From Nocardioides sp. YR527 (GTDB taxonomy: Bacteria; Actinomycetota; Actinomycetes; Propionibacteriales; Nocardioidaceae): DNA of 64,000 nt. The notes below the pieces were generated by a model. The model did not search any database, was not told the DNA's origin, and saw only the letters and a program-made list of their open reading frames with translations. This document shows positions 54,666 to 63,407 of the stretch, piece after piece. The DNA is taken from contig NZ_FNFN01000012.1 of assembly GCF_900101045.1 (NCBI RefSeq), forward strand, positions 1 through 64,000, in the 5' to 3' direction. The position numbers and the translations under genes are program-made. Positions within the stretch are counted from its first letter, which is position 1, and the number at the start of each line of letters is the position of its first letter.

Positions 54666-55864
54666 GTACAAGCGGCCCTCGGCGTCTGCGGTAATCCTGG
54701 ACGGCAAACGCCAGGCCAACATCTATGGACCAGCATCAGGTGACCCGTCACCGCCCCGGCGACCAGGGGCAGCCCGACCAGCGCGACGGCCACCGGCACC
54801 CCGATGAGCCCGGAGCCGAGACCGACGAAGGCGTACGTCATCAGGGCGACCGTCTCCTCCCCCACCCCGAGCACGCTGGTGACGGTCGCTCGCGCCGGAC
54901 CCTGGATGCTGTCCTGGAGACGGGTCTCGGCCACGATCATGGCGTTGTTGAGCAGGCCGTAGCCGAGCGCGATGGCGACGAAGCCCGCATAGGGGTGGAC
55001 GAGCACACCGAGCGAGATCAGCGCCGCCCCGCCCGCGACGACGGCCGCGAGCGTACGCGGGCCCATCCTCGCCGTCCGGCCGGCGAGTGCCGTCCCGACC
55101 GCCTGGGCGAGCGTGGCGAGCGAGACCAGGACCGGGACGGTCGTCGCCGCGACCCCGTGCGCATCGGCGACGACCGGGAAGAACTCGTCGTACGCCGTCG
55201 TCCCGACCAGCACCGACGCCACCAGCAGCGCCCGGCGCACCGACGGCGTCCGGGACGCCTCGGACAGCCCGGCGCGGAGCATCGCCACGTAGCCGGCGGA
55301 GTCGTCGTCCGGATCACGGCGGCCGTGACGCGCAGACCGGGTCACCGGCAGCGTGGCCGCCAGCAGCCCCTGGACCAGCGCCATCCCGACCGACGCCACA
55401 CCGACCAGCTGATAGCCGCCGGCGAACAGCAACGGGACGGCCGCCAGCTCCGCGAGCAGAGTGCACACCAGTGCCGAGGACCGCGCGTAGCCGATCAGCC
55501 TCGGGTAGCGCGCGCTCTCGCCGCGTACCGCCAGATCGTCGTAGAGCAGCGCCTCGAACGTCCCCGACATCAACGCACCGGACACGCCCCACAGCACGAA
55601 CCCCAGCGCGAAGCCCGCGTAGTCCGGCCACCAGGTCCAGGCCGCGAAGGCAGCGGCATGGAGCAGCGCCGAGACCACCAGCAGGTGACGTCGGTCGACC
55701 GTGTCGGCCCAGGCACCGGAGGGCACCTCGGCAACGAAGGCCGTCACCGACCAGATCACGAACAGCGACGAGATCTGCCCCGCGGAGAGCCCGTGATCGG
55801 CGAAGAGCAGGGCATAGACCGCATAGAGCGGGACCGCGTCACGCGAGGCGTGATACGCGAGCAC
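54602..55864 (-). CDS. Major facilitator superfamily transporter
   Basis: A 420-residue protein with about 12 hydrophobic segments and MFS-like DTVDRRHLLV between helices 2 and 3. The first ~375 residues read as a normal transporter from LAYHASRDAVPLYAVYALLF to ALVGLPLVAGAVTGHLMLVH. The last ~40 residues (Cys- and Arg-rich, e.g. CWPGVCRPGLPQTPRAACTL) do not resemble a membrane protein and overlap the structured leader of the next gene. The true 3' end may have been altered. The start GTG 55864 leaves no obvious ribosome-binding site. The substrate is unknown. Confidence 0.75.
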   Translation of the reverse strand: MLAYHASRDAVPLYAVYALLFADHGLSAGQISSLFVIWSVTAFVAEVPSGAWADTVDRRHLLVVSALLHAAAFAAWTWWPDYAGFALGFVLWGVSGALMSGTFEALLYDDLAVRGESARYPRLIGYARSSALVCTLLAELAAVPLLFAGGYQLVGVASVGMALVQGLLAATLPVTRSARHGRRDPDDDSAGYVAMLRAGLSEASRTPSVRRALLVASVLVGTTAYDEFFPVVADAHGVAATTVPVLVSLATLAQAVGTALAGRTARMGPRTLAAVVAGGAALISLGVLVHPYAGFVAIALGYGLLNNAMIVAETRLQDSIQGPARATVTSVLGVGEETVALMTYAFVGLGSGLIGVPVAVALVGLPLVAGAVTGHLMLVHRCWPGVCRPGLPQTPRAACTLRRPCVGDPAGAQMRDAGPH

Positions 55865-55944
55865 ACGCAGCGTACGGCCGCGATCGGTGGAGGGGCCTTA
55901 GATCGGGTGCATGCTCCGAGGCTAACCCCGGACCCCCGATGGGG

Positions 55945-56904
55945 TCAGTGCTTTTTCTTGAACGGCAGCAGGTGGAGTACGCCGACCACGATCGCTCCGA
56001 CGATGAGTCCGACGACCGCGGAGAAGAAGGTGTTGACCAGCCAGGCCGCGGCCGCACCGACGGCACCGAGGGCGTGGTGGACCTCCTCCTCGAGGTGGTG
56101 GACGGTGTCGTAGGGCCACGCCCAACCGGGGTGACCGGCGGCGAGACCGTTGACGTCGTGGACACCGACCAGGATCAGGTGGCCACCGACCCAGAGCATC
56201 GCGATGGTGCCGACCACCGAGATCACGGCGAGCACCTTCGGCATGGCCGCGACCATGCCCAGGCCGAGCCGCTGGGCGAACGCGCTGGGGCGCTGGGAGA
56301 GCGAGAGCCCGGCGTCGTCCATCTTCACGATCAGGGCGACCACGCCGTAGACCACGACCGTGATCAGGAAGGCGACCGCCACCAGGGCGCCGAGGCGCAT
56401 CCAGAAGCCCTGGTCGATGACCTCGTTGAGCGCGATCACCATGATCTCGGTGGAGAGGATCAGGTCGGTGCGTACGGCACCGGCGATCATCGTCTTCTCG
56501 GCCTCGGGCCCTTCCAGGGCGACCGGCGTCTCGTGGGCCTCCTCGTGCGGCCGGACCCATTCCAGGACCTTCTCGACACCCTCGAAGGCGAGGAAGGCGC
56601 CGCCGAGCATCAGGATCGGGGTGATCGCCCAGGGCGCCCACTGCGCCAGGATCAGCGCCACCGGCAAGATGATCAGCAGCTTGTTGCGCAGCGATCCGAG
56701 GGCGATCTTCTTGATGATCGGCACCTCGCGCTCGGCGGCGATGCCGTGGACGTACTGCGGCGTCACCGCGGTGTCGTCGATGACGACACCGGCGGCCTTG
56801 GCCGAGGCCTTGCCGGCGGCAGCGCCGACGTCGTCGACGGACGCAGCCGCCAGCTTGGCGATGGCGGCTACGTCGTCGAGGAGTGCGAAGAGTCCGGCGC
56901 TCAT
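55945..56904 (-). CDS. DUF808 (YedI) family membrane protein
   Basis: A 319-residue protein. The family start MSAGLFALLDDVAAIAKLAA and the DDTAVTPQYVHG, GGAFLAFEGVEKVLEW and AVRTDLILSTEIMVIALNEV segments are clear. About six hydrophobic segments are present, ending with SAVVGLIVGAIVVGVLHLLP and a lysine tail. The function is unknown; homologues in Enterobacteria (YedI) are also uncharacterised. It follows the SBP cluster on the same strand with 27 bases between. Confidence 0.9.
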   Translation of the reverse strand: MSAGLFALLDDVAAIAKLAAASVDDVGAAAGKASAKAAGVVIDDTAVTPQYVHGIAAEREVPIIKKIALGSLRNKLLIILPVALILAQWAPWAITPILMLGGAFLAFEGVEKVLEWVRPHEEAHETPVALEGPEAEKTMIAGAVRTDLILSTEIMVIALNEVIDQGFWMRLGALVAVAFLITVVVYGVVALIVKMDDAGLSLSQRPSAFAQRLGLGMVAAMPKVLAVISVVGTIAMLWVGGHLILVGVHDVNGLAAGHPGWAWPYDTVHHLEEEVHHALGAVGAAAAWLVNTFFSAVVGLIVGAIVVGVLHLLPFKKKH

Positions 56905-56931
56905 GACCGGAACCTTAGCGGGTGGGTCGGG

Positions 56932-57750
56932 CTACTCCACGCCCTGCTCCCGGAAGCGCTCCGAGAGCGGGTACTCCTTGAAGTAGTCGGTCTTGATCCG
57001 CAACCAGTCACCGTTGACGATCATCTCGTCGATCGCGTCGTCGGCCTGGTCCCTGAGCCCGTCGCCCTTGCGGAAGACGAAGGCGATGGGGGCTTTGTCG
57101 GACGGGAAGACGATCCGCTCCTCCATCGGGATCGGGGCGCTCTTGATCAGCCCGTCGGTGAAGGGCGCGTCGTAGAAGAACGAGTCCGCCTTGCCCGCGG
57201 CGACCGCCTCCAGCGCGGCAGCTTCGTTCTTCCGCTTCACGATCTCGGCCTTGGGGAAGCGCGCCTTGAGAATGCTCTCCTGCGCGGTGCCGTCCACGAT
57301 GGCGACCCGGGTGCCGTTGACGTCCTTGAGCTTCTTGATCGGGGAGTTCTTCGGGGTCGTGAAGGACAGGTAGGTGACGAAGTAGGGGTGCGAGAAGTCG
57401 TACGCCTCCTCGCGCTCCTCGGTCACGCTCACCTGGGAGGCGATCATGTCGATCTTTCCTTCGTCGAGCGCCGTGAACAGGTCGGCGAAGTCCATCGGAA
57501 CGAACGACGGCTTGATTCCGAGAGACTCGGTGACGCCGAGGGCCACCTCGTAGTCGAAGCCCTTGGCGGCGGATCCTTCGGTGTAGTACACCGGGGCGCT
57601 GTCCAGCACTCCGATCTTGAGCTGGCCGTCATCGGCCGCGCTGCTGCGCCTGGCAGAGGAGGGGCCGGTCGTCTCAACCGTGTTGGAGACCACGATCAGG
57701 ATCACCAGAAGGGTGACCGCGCCCGCAAGGATGAACTTCAGGGATTTCAT
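56932..57750 (-). CDS. Polar amino acid-type binding protein, paralogue 1
   Basis: A 272-residue SBP_bac_3-type protein. One N-terminal hydrophobic segment (FILAGAVTLLVILIVVS) with no lipobox suggests a membrane-anchored or secreted protein. Domain hallmarks are LKIGVLDSAPVYY, GFDYEVALGVTESLGIKPSF, GKIDMIASQVSVTEEREEAY, VAIVDGTAQESIL, and ADSFFYDAPFTDGLIKS. Ligand-binding acidic and arginine residues seem partly different from classical amino-acid binders. No ABC permease or ATPase is adjacent. It shares organisation and sequence with the next two genes. Confidence 0.85.
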   Translation of the reverse strand: MKSLKFILAGAVTLLVILIVVSNTVETTGPSSARRSSAADDGQLKIGVLDSAPVYYTEGSAAKGFDYEVALGVTESLGIKPSFVPMDFADLFTALDEGKIDMIASQVSVTEEREEAYDFSHPYFVTYLSFTTPKNSPIKKLKDVNGTRVAIVDGTAQESILKARFPKAEIVKRKNEAAALEAVAAGKADSFFYDAPFTDGLIKSAPIPMEERIVFPSDKAPIAFVFRKGDGLRDQADDAIDEMIVNGDWLRIKTDYFKEYPLSERFREQGVE

Positions 57751-57872
57751 ACGACGTCCTGGTTGGGGGGAGGGGTGCGCCGAGACACTGCCGACCCGAC
57801 CGGAGTCGGGCCAGCGGGCATCGTAGGCTACTGGACTTCAGGCGCCCCGAGGCGGGGCGAGCGGCGTCAAGC

Positions 57873-58685
57873 TCAGACGCCCTTGTCCTTGAAGACGTCA
57901 GAGAGCGGGTACTCCTTGAAGTACTCCTTCTTGATCTTCAACCAGTCCCCGTCGAGGATCATCTGCTCGAGAGCCTCGTCGATCAGCTTCTTGCGCTCGT
58001 CACCCTTCTGCATGACGAAACCGATCGGAGCGTCGTCGGCCGGGTAGACGATCGCCTCCTTCAAGGCGATCGGCGCCCGGTTGATGATCGGCGCGGTGTA
58101 GGGCGCGTCGTAGAAGAACGCGTCTGCCTCGCCGCTCTGGATCGCCTTGACCGCGGAGTCCTCGTCCTTGGCCTTGATGATGTTGACGTCCTTGTACTGC
58201 TCGGCGAGGTAGCGCTCGTGGATGGTGCCCTCGACGACCGCGATGTTCTTGCCGTCGATGTCGTCGCGGTTCTTGATGGGCGAGTCCTCCGGGGTGAGGA
58301 AGGACAGGTAGGTGACGAAGTAGGGCGCGGTGAAGTCGAAGTCCTGCTTCCGCTCGGCGGTCTCGGTGACCTGGGCGCCGATCATGTCGATCTCGCCGGC
58401 CTCGAGCGCGGTGAAGAGGTCGCTGAAGTCCATCACCACGAACTCCGGCTTGGCTCCCAGACCCTCGGCGACGCCGAGCGCCATCTCGTAGTCGAAGCCT
58501 TTGGTCACGCCGTCGACCTTGTAGAAGGCGGGCTCGGTGCCGTCGACGCCGATCCGGAGCGTGCCGCCGGCGGCGGCACTCTCCTGGTCGGTCGCCTTGG
58601 GGGCGGGGTCGGCGAAGTAGCCGCCGATGACCAGGACCCCTAGGAGGGCCAGGGCGCCGGCGACGACGAACTTGATGTGATTCAT
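57873..58685 (-). CDS. Polar amino acid-type binding protein, paralogue 2
   Basis: A 270-residue paralogue of the previous gene, with a membrane segment (FVVAGALALLGVLVIGGYF), LRIGVDGTEPAFYKVDGVTK, EIDMIGAQVTETAERKQDFD, IAVVEGTIHERYLAEQYKDV and ADAFFYDAPYTAPIINR. The C-terminal YFKEYPLSDVFKDKGV also resembles paralogue 1 (YFKEYPLSERFREQGV). No lipobox cysteine is present. ATG 58685 starts the anchor. The 264-base gap upstream holds a palindromic CRP-like site. Confidence 0.85.
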   Translation of the reverse strand: MNHIKFVVAGALALLGVLVIGGYFADPAPKATDQESAAAGGTLRIGVDGTEPAFYKVDGVTKGFDYEMALGVAEGLGAKPEFVVMDFSDLFTALEAGEIDMIGAQVTETAERKQDFDFTAPYFVTYLSFLTPEDSPIKNRDDIDGKNIAVVEGTIHERYLAEQYKDVNIIKAKDEDSAVKAIQSGEADAFFYDAPYTAPIINRAPIALKEAIVYPADDAPIGFVMQKGDERKKLIDEALEQMILDGDWLKIKKEYFKEYPLSDVFKDKGV

Positions 58686-58868
58686 GCGGAAGTCCTGTGT
58701 TTTCGGGATGGTGGGGCATGCCCGTCACGTCGGCGCCGAGAATCCGAGACGTGCTGGCCAGGAGTGGCCGGACGATGTTGCATCAAACACCCGTCTGCTC
58801 CCCCGCGTCCAGGTTTTCGAGGATCGTCGTCACGATCTGTGACGATCCGTGACCGAACCTTCACCGCC

Positions 58869-58890
58869 GCGCGTGACACAGATCACGCGC
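58869..58890. promoter_or_regulatory. CRP/FNR-like palindrome upstream of binding protein 2
   Basis: An 8-bp perfect inverted repeat GCGCGTGA-N6-TCACGCGC contains the GTGA-N6-TCAC core typical of CRP-family sites. It lies 184 bases before the start of paralogue 2. Confidence 0.4.
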
Positions 58891-58949
58891 ATCGTTCACC
58901 TTCGGGAAGGCTTCCTCGGCGAACGGACCCAAACGCAGACACCCGCACA

Positions 58950-59718
58950 TCAGGCGCCCTTTTCCCTGAAGATCTCGGAGAGCGGGACCGCCTCGAAGTA
59001 GTCCGACTTGATCTTCACCCACTCACCGTCGAGGACCATGTCCTCGATGACCCCGTCGATCTGTTCCTTGCGCTCATCACCCTCGCGAACCACGAACCCG
59101 ATCGGGGCGTCCTCGGCCTGGTAGACGATCGGCTCCGTCAGGGGATCGGCGCGCCCTTGATGATCGACTCGGAGTAGGGAGCGCCGTAGAAGAACGCGTC
59201 GGCCTCACCGCGCCCCATCGACCTGACCGCGGCGTCCGCGTTCTTGGCCTTGATGACGGTGACGTCCTCGTACTGCTCCTCGAGGTAGCGCTCCTGGACG
59301 GTGCCCTCGACGACGGCGATGTTCTTGCCGTCGATGTCGTCGCGGCTCTTGATCGCCGAGTTCTTCGGGGCGAGGAAGGACACGTACGTCACGAAGTACG
59401 GAACACTGAAGTCGTAATTCCGCTCCGCCTCCTCGGTCTTGGTGACCTGGGCACCGATCATGTCGATCTTGCCCGCCTCCAGGGCCTGGAAGAGCTCGTT
59501 GAACTCCATCTCCACGAACTCCGGCTCCGCGCCCATGCCTTCGGCGACGCTGCGCGCCATCTGGTAGTCGAAGCCCTTGGTCACGCCGTCGACCTTGTAG
59601 TACGACGGCTCGGCGCTGTCGACACCGATCCGGAGGGTGCCGCCGGCCGCGGCGCTCGCCTCGTCGGTCGCCGGCGGCGCAGGGGCGGAGATCCGGCCGC
59701 TGAAGACGATCGCGTCCA
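58950..59718 (-). pseudogene. Frameshifted third binding-protein paralogue
   Basis: The reading frame reproduces the family from GTLRIGVDSAEPSYYKVDGV and GFDYQMARSVAEG to SIIKGAPIP, then hits TGA in a CCCC run (complement of 59141-59144). Restoring one base gives LTEPIVYQAEDAPIGFVVRE and YFEAVPLSEIFREKGA, the normal C-terminus, so a single-base deletion broke the gene. The N-terminal anchor is also lost: the frame continues upstream as a Ser/Arg-rich stretch with no signal or start codon. A 149-residue internal frame (59138-59584) is the remainder. Confidence 0.8.
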
Positions 59719-59804
59719 GGGGTCGCCCACCATCGCGACGCGTCGCCGATGCCCCTGAGCGTGAGGCATGAGGCAGATCACATGGATCTGTCCGTCATCC
59801 GGAA

Positions 59805-60836
59805 TTAACCTTCGTTAACCAGACCCAAACGCAAATACTCCGCGGAGTATGTCCCCTGGAGCAGCAGAGACGCGTAGCGGGCGACCTCCGTGGTCGTGTT
59901 CGCCTCGACCACCTCCACCCGTACGCCGCGGGTGTCCGCGGCCTCGGTGAGGGACCGCCGTTGCTCGACCATGATCGGATCGGTCGCACCGTCGTCGAGG
60001 ATGACCAGAACGGGACGTGCGGAGGCCTGCTCCTCGGCGAAGGGGTCGTCGAAGACGTTGCGCGGCCGGGCTGCCTCGAGGACCGGAAGCAGGTCGTCGG
60101 CGTCACCGGCGATGGCGCCTCGGCCGCTGGCCCGGCGCAGGTTCTCGGCGACGCGGCGGGCGGCGCGGGCGGCCAGGACGGAGCCACCCCACACGACCGG
60201 GAGCGAGTCGGCCAGCGAGATCGCCAGGATCTTGCCCGGGTTGACCGAGATGTCGCGATGCGGTGAGCAGGCGGTGGCGACGTCGTCGAGCGCGTCGGCC
60301 ACCTTGTCCGCGTCGGCCTCCGGACCGAGACCGACCGAGTTGAGGTAGGTGAGCATCAGGATCGCCATCGCGAGCGTGTCGCCGCCCTCGACCGGGAGCA
60401 GGGTGCTGTCGCGACCCTCGGCGTGCTGGGCGACCAGCGACTTCTCCGGTGCGGCCACGACCAGCTGGGCGCCGCGGCGGACGGCCTCGGCGGCGGCCGA
60501 GGCCTCACCCGGGTCGGAGCCGGTCGGGGCCAGCACGACCACGAGGTCGAGGCTTCCGGCCCAGCCCGGCAGACCCGGAGCGGGCCAGGCGACGAACGGC
60601 ACCGGGCAGAACGGCTCGAGGACGGCGCGCAGCAGGCGCGAGTCGGGACCTGCAGCGACGACGGCCCGGGGTCGGCCGGTCTCCGCGGCGCGGCGTACGG
60701 CCTCCTGCAGGGGTTCTGCGGCACCCGCAGCCTCCCGGCGGACCCGGGCTCCGGACTCGGCCAGGGAGCGCAGCAGCAGGTCGATCCCGGCCAGCGCCCG
60801 CTCGTCGTCCAGCCTCGACTCGTCGAACCAGGTCAT
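59805..60836 (-). CDS. SIS-domain phosphosugar isomerase-like protein
   Basis: A 343-residue protein with two Rossmann-like SIS halves: RPRAVVAAGPDSRLLRAVLE, LVVVLAPTGSDPGEASAA, PVVWGGSVLAARAARRVAEN and PVLVILDDGATDPIMVEQRR. It fits the C-terminal phosphoglucose/phosphomannose isomerase-type family found beside manB (Rv3256c). A catalytic histidine/glutamate pair is less certain. It would interconvert hexose phosphates for glycan precursors. The start is ATG 60836, seven bases after the Trm112-like stop. Confidence 0.8.
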   Translation of the reverse strand: MTWFDESRLDDERALAGIDLLLRSLAESGARVRREAAGAAEPLQEAVRRAAETGRPRAVVAAGPDSRLLRAVLEPFCPVPFVAWPAPGLPGWAGSLDLVVVLAPTGSDPGEASAAAEAVRRGAQLVVAAPEKSLVAQHAEGRDSTLLPVEGGDTLAMAILMLTYLNSVGLGPEADADKVADALDDVATACSPHRDISVNPGKILAISLADSLPVVWGGSVLAARAARRVAENLRRASGRGAIAGDADDLLPVLEAARPRNVFDDPFAEEQASARPVLVILDDGATDPIMVEQRRSLTEAADTRGVRVEVVEANTTTEVARYASLLLQGTYSAEYLRLGLVNEG

Positions 60837-60843
60837 CGCTGCC

Positions 60844-61044
60844 TCACTCGCTCTTGGTCGGACGGGCCTCGTCGATGAGCAGGACGGGGATGCCGTCGCG
60901 GACCGGGTAGGCCAGGCCGCACTCCCCCTGACAGACCAGCTCGCTGTCGGGCTCCACCGGCAGCAGGTCGCCGTGGCACTGCGGGCAGACGATGATCTCG
61001 AGCAGCTTCTCGCTCAGGCCCAGGGGGGTCGTTGCGCCAGTCAT
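60844..61044 (-). CDS. Trm112 family zinc-ribbon protein
   Basis: A 66-residue protein with LLEIIVCPQCHGDLLPVEPD, a second cysteine pair (CQGECGLAYP) and the end VRDGIPVLLIDEARP, the Trm112/UPF0434 signature. Eukaryotic Trm112 activates methyltransferases; the bacterial role is less defined. ATG 61044 overlaps the manB stop by four bases, so it is coupled with manB and the SIS gene. Confidence 0.92.
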   Translation of the reverse strand: MTGATTPLGLSEKLLEIIVCPQCHGDLLPVEPDSELVCQGECGLAYPVRDGIPVLLIDEARPTKSE

Positions 61045-62429
61045 GATGCGTTGTCCTTTCGGATGATCGCGAGCGCCTCGTCGCGCACGCGCTCCATGGT
61101 GAGTGTGTCCTTGCCCTCCGCGTTGAGCCGCAGCAGCGGCTCGGTGTTGGAGGCGCGTACGTTGAACGACCAGTCGGCGTGGGAGAGGGTCAGGCCGTCG
61201 AGCTTGTCGACGGTGACACCGTCGCGCCCGGCGTACGCCTTCTCGATCTCGGCCACGGTGGCGGCCTGGTCGGGGACGGTGGAATTGATCTCGCCGCTCA
61301 TCGGATAGCGAGCATAGGCGGCCAGCAGCTCGCTCAGCGGCTGGTCTGTCTCGGCGAGGGCGCCGAGGACGTGCAGCGCGGCGAGCATGCCGGAGTCGGC
61401 ACGCCAGAAGTCACGGAAGTAGAAGTGGCCGCTGTGCTCGCCGCCGAAGGCCGCCTCGGACTCGGCCATCACGGCCTTGATGTAGGAGTGGCCGACGCGG
61501 GTACGTACCGGGGTGCCGCCGAGCTCGGTGACGATCTCCGGGACCGCGCGGGAGGTGATCAGGTTGTGGATGATCGTGGCGCCTGGCTCCTGTGCCAGGG
61601 CCCGCTCGGCGATCAGGGCAGTGATCGCGCTCGGGCTGACCACCTCACCCTTCTCGTCCACCAGGAAGCAGCGGTCGGCGTCGCCGTCGAAGGCCAGGCC
61701 GGCGTCGGCGCCGGTCTCGCGCACCTTCGCCTGCAGATCGACCAACGTGGTCGAGTCGAGCGGGTTGGCCTCGTGGTTGGGGAAGGTGCCGTCGAGCTCG
61801 AAGTACATCGGGATCAGCTCGACGGCCTCGGTGCCCAGGCGCCCGAAGACCGCCGGCGCGGTGTGGCCGGCCATGCCGTTGCCCGCGTCTGCGACGACGG
61901 TGAGCCGGCGACCCTTGACCGGGGCCAGCCCGAGCAGGTGCGCGGCGTACGCCTCCAGCACATCGGTCTCGCTGATGCTGCCCGCGACGTCGGCGATCGG
62001 GACCTCACCGGAGATGACCAGGTCGCGGATCTCGTCGAGCCCGGTCTCGGCGCCGACCGGGACCGCGTTGGCGCGGCACAGCTTGATGCCGTTGTACTGC
62101 GCCGGGTTGTGGCTGGCGGTGAACATCGCGCCCGGCAGCCCGAGGTGACCGGAGGCGAAGTAGAGCTCGTCGGTCGAGGCCAGCCCGATCATCGTCACGT
62201 CGGCGCCGGCCTCGGTCGCCCCCTCGGCGAAGGCTCCCGCGAGCGCCGGGGAGCTGGGGCGCATGTCGTGGCCGACGACGATCTCGCCACTACGGGCGCC
62301 GGTGACGTGCACGAAGGCCCGCCCGGCGCGTCGGGCGAGGTTCTCGTCGATCTGATCAGGGACGGTGCCACGGACGTCGTACGCCTTGAAGACGGCGTTG
62401 GCGATGTCGGGGTCAACTCTCTCCGGCAT
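61041..62429 (-). CDS. manB: Phosphomannomutase/phosphoglucomutase ManB
   Basis: A 462-residue alpha-D-phosphohexomutase. The active serine is in MFTASHNPAQYNGIKLC, the metal loop in LAFDGDADRCFLVDEKG, the sugar-binding loop in FGGEHSGHFYFRDF and the phosphate site in RASNTEPLLRLNAEG. It makes mannose-1-phosphate or glucose-1-phosphate for nucleotide sugars and cell-envelope glycans. The position equals Rv3257c. The start is ATG 62429. Confidence 0.94.
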   Translation of the reverse strand: MPERVDPDIANAVFKAYDVRGTVPDQIDENLARRAGRAFVHVTGARSGEIVVGHDMRPSSPALAGAFAEGATEAGADVTMIGLASTDELYFASGHLGLPGAMFTASHNPAQYNGIKLCRANAVPVGAETGLDEIRDLVISGEVPIADVAGSISETDVLEAYAAHLLGLAPVKGRRLTVVADAGNGMAGHTAPAVFGRLGTEAVELIPMYFELDGTFPNHEANPLDSTTLVDLQAKVRETGADAGLAFDGDADRCFLVDEKGEVVSPSAITALIAERALAQEPGATIIHNLITSRAVPEIVTELGGTPVRTRVGHSYIKAVMAESEAAFGGEHSGHFYFRDFWRADSGMLAALHVLGALAETDQPLSELLAAYARYPMSGEINSTVPDQAATVAEIEKAYAGRDGVTVDKLDGLTLSHADWSFNVRASNTEPLLRLNAEGKDTLTMERVRDEALAIIRKDNAS

Positions 62430-62448
62430 GTCCGGAACTCTAGTCGTC

Positions 62449-62850
62449 CTACTCCGAGGTCAGCACGCGGAGGTGTCCGCGGCGGGTGCCGCCCGGACGG
62501 GGCTGGCCGTCGTTCGCGCCCGGCTCGTCGGCGTCGTCCTGCCCAGGGGCCCCGACGGGCCCTCGCGGGGACGGAGCCGGCGGCCTCGCGGCCTCACGGA
62601 CGGCATCGGCCAGCGCGAGCAGGTCGTCGCCCTTGGGCTGCGGGTCGACCGGCTCACGAGCCAGCCGGACCACCTCCCAGCCACGGGGCGCGGACAACCG
62701 CTCGGCATGCTCCTCGCACAGGTCGTAGGCATGTGGCTCGGCATAGGTCGCCAGCGGGCCGAGAACGGCCGTCTGGTCGGCGTACACATAGGTGAGCGTG
62801 CAGACGGCTTGACGCTGGCAGGCGGTACGCGAACAACGACGAGCAGTCAC
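62449..62850 (-). CDS. DUF3499 family protein
   Basis: A 133-residue protein. The N-terminal half has VTARRCSRTACQRQAVCTLT, YVYADQTAVLGPL and EPHAYDLCEEHAERLSAPRG, with cysteines and histidines suggesting zinc binding, followed by WEVVRL and a disordered proline-rich tail. This fits the actinobacterial DUF3499 family (Rv3258c-like) between manB and the metallopeptidase-family gene. The function is unknown. GTG 62850 is the start. Confidence 0.85.
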   Translation of the reverse strand: MTARRCSRTACQRQAVCTLTYVYADQTAVLGPLATYAEPHAYDLCEEHAERLSAPRGWEVVRLAREPVDPQPKGDDLLALADAVREAARPPAPSPRGPVGAPGQDDADEPGANDGQPRPGGTRRGHLRVLTSE

Positions 62851-62899
62851 GGGTGAACCGTACTCCCCTGAGGCCAGCCGCGCAGTTAGGCTCGCGTAC

Positions 62900-63316
62900 A
62901 TGACCAGGCACAGGGATCGGCACGGCCGTGGGACACGTGGCCCGATCGCCGTTCCCACCGACCCGAAGGTGCCGGTCCTGCGCACCCGCCGGGAGCGGTT
63001 CGACGACATCGCGCTCGCCATCGTGACCGAGATCGACGGTCGCTGGCAGTCCCGGCTGGGCCTGATCGAGTACGCCGTCGAGGAGTCGCCCGACATCCCG
63101 AAGGAGTGGACCGTCGAGGATCACATCCCGCTCGGGTCGCTCGAGCGTGGCTCCGGCGCGAACCCGGCCCGGTTGGTGATCTACCGGCGGCCGATCGAGC
63201 ACCGCTGCCACACCCGTTCCGAGGTCGAGGCGATGGTGCTCATGGTCGTGGTCGAGCAGATCGCCGACCTGCTCGGGATCGCGGCTGAGGATGTCGATCC
63301 TCGGTATCAGCCCTGA
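62900..63316 (+). CDS. Metallopeptidase-family (zincin-like) protein lacking the HExxH site
   Basis: A 138-residue protein. RRERFDDIALAIVTEIDGRW, IEYAVEESPDIP, LVIYRRPIEHRCHTRSEVEA and VVVEQIADLLGI fit the small metallopeptidase family annotated beside DUF3499 (Rv3259-like). The position where HExxH would be expected reads VEQIADLLGI, so both zinc histidines are missing and it is probably not a peptidase. The start is ATG 62900. It is divergent from the DUF3499 gene. Confidence 0.82.
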   Translation: MTRHRDRHGRGTRGPIAVPTDPKVPVLRTRRERFDDIALAIVTEIDGRWQSRLGLIEYAVEESPDIPKEWTVEDHIPLGSLERGSGANPARLVIYRRPIEHRCHTRSEVEAMVLMVVVEQIADLLGIAAEDVDPRYQP

Positions 63317-63407
63317 TCATCGCGAGCGGTCTCGTGGTTGGGGTGGGCCGCCGACCCGTTCTCTGAGGATCTTCTGCTGGCTATCGGGGCGGCGGCCCGG
63401 GTGTGGT

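Noticed and set aside
54590..54720. SAH riboswitch before sahH
   Set aside because: The conserved core strand of SAH riboswitches could not be found; the visible fold is a different three-way junction, so it is reported only as a structured leader.
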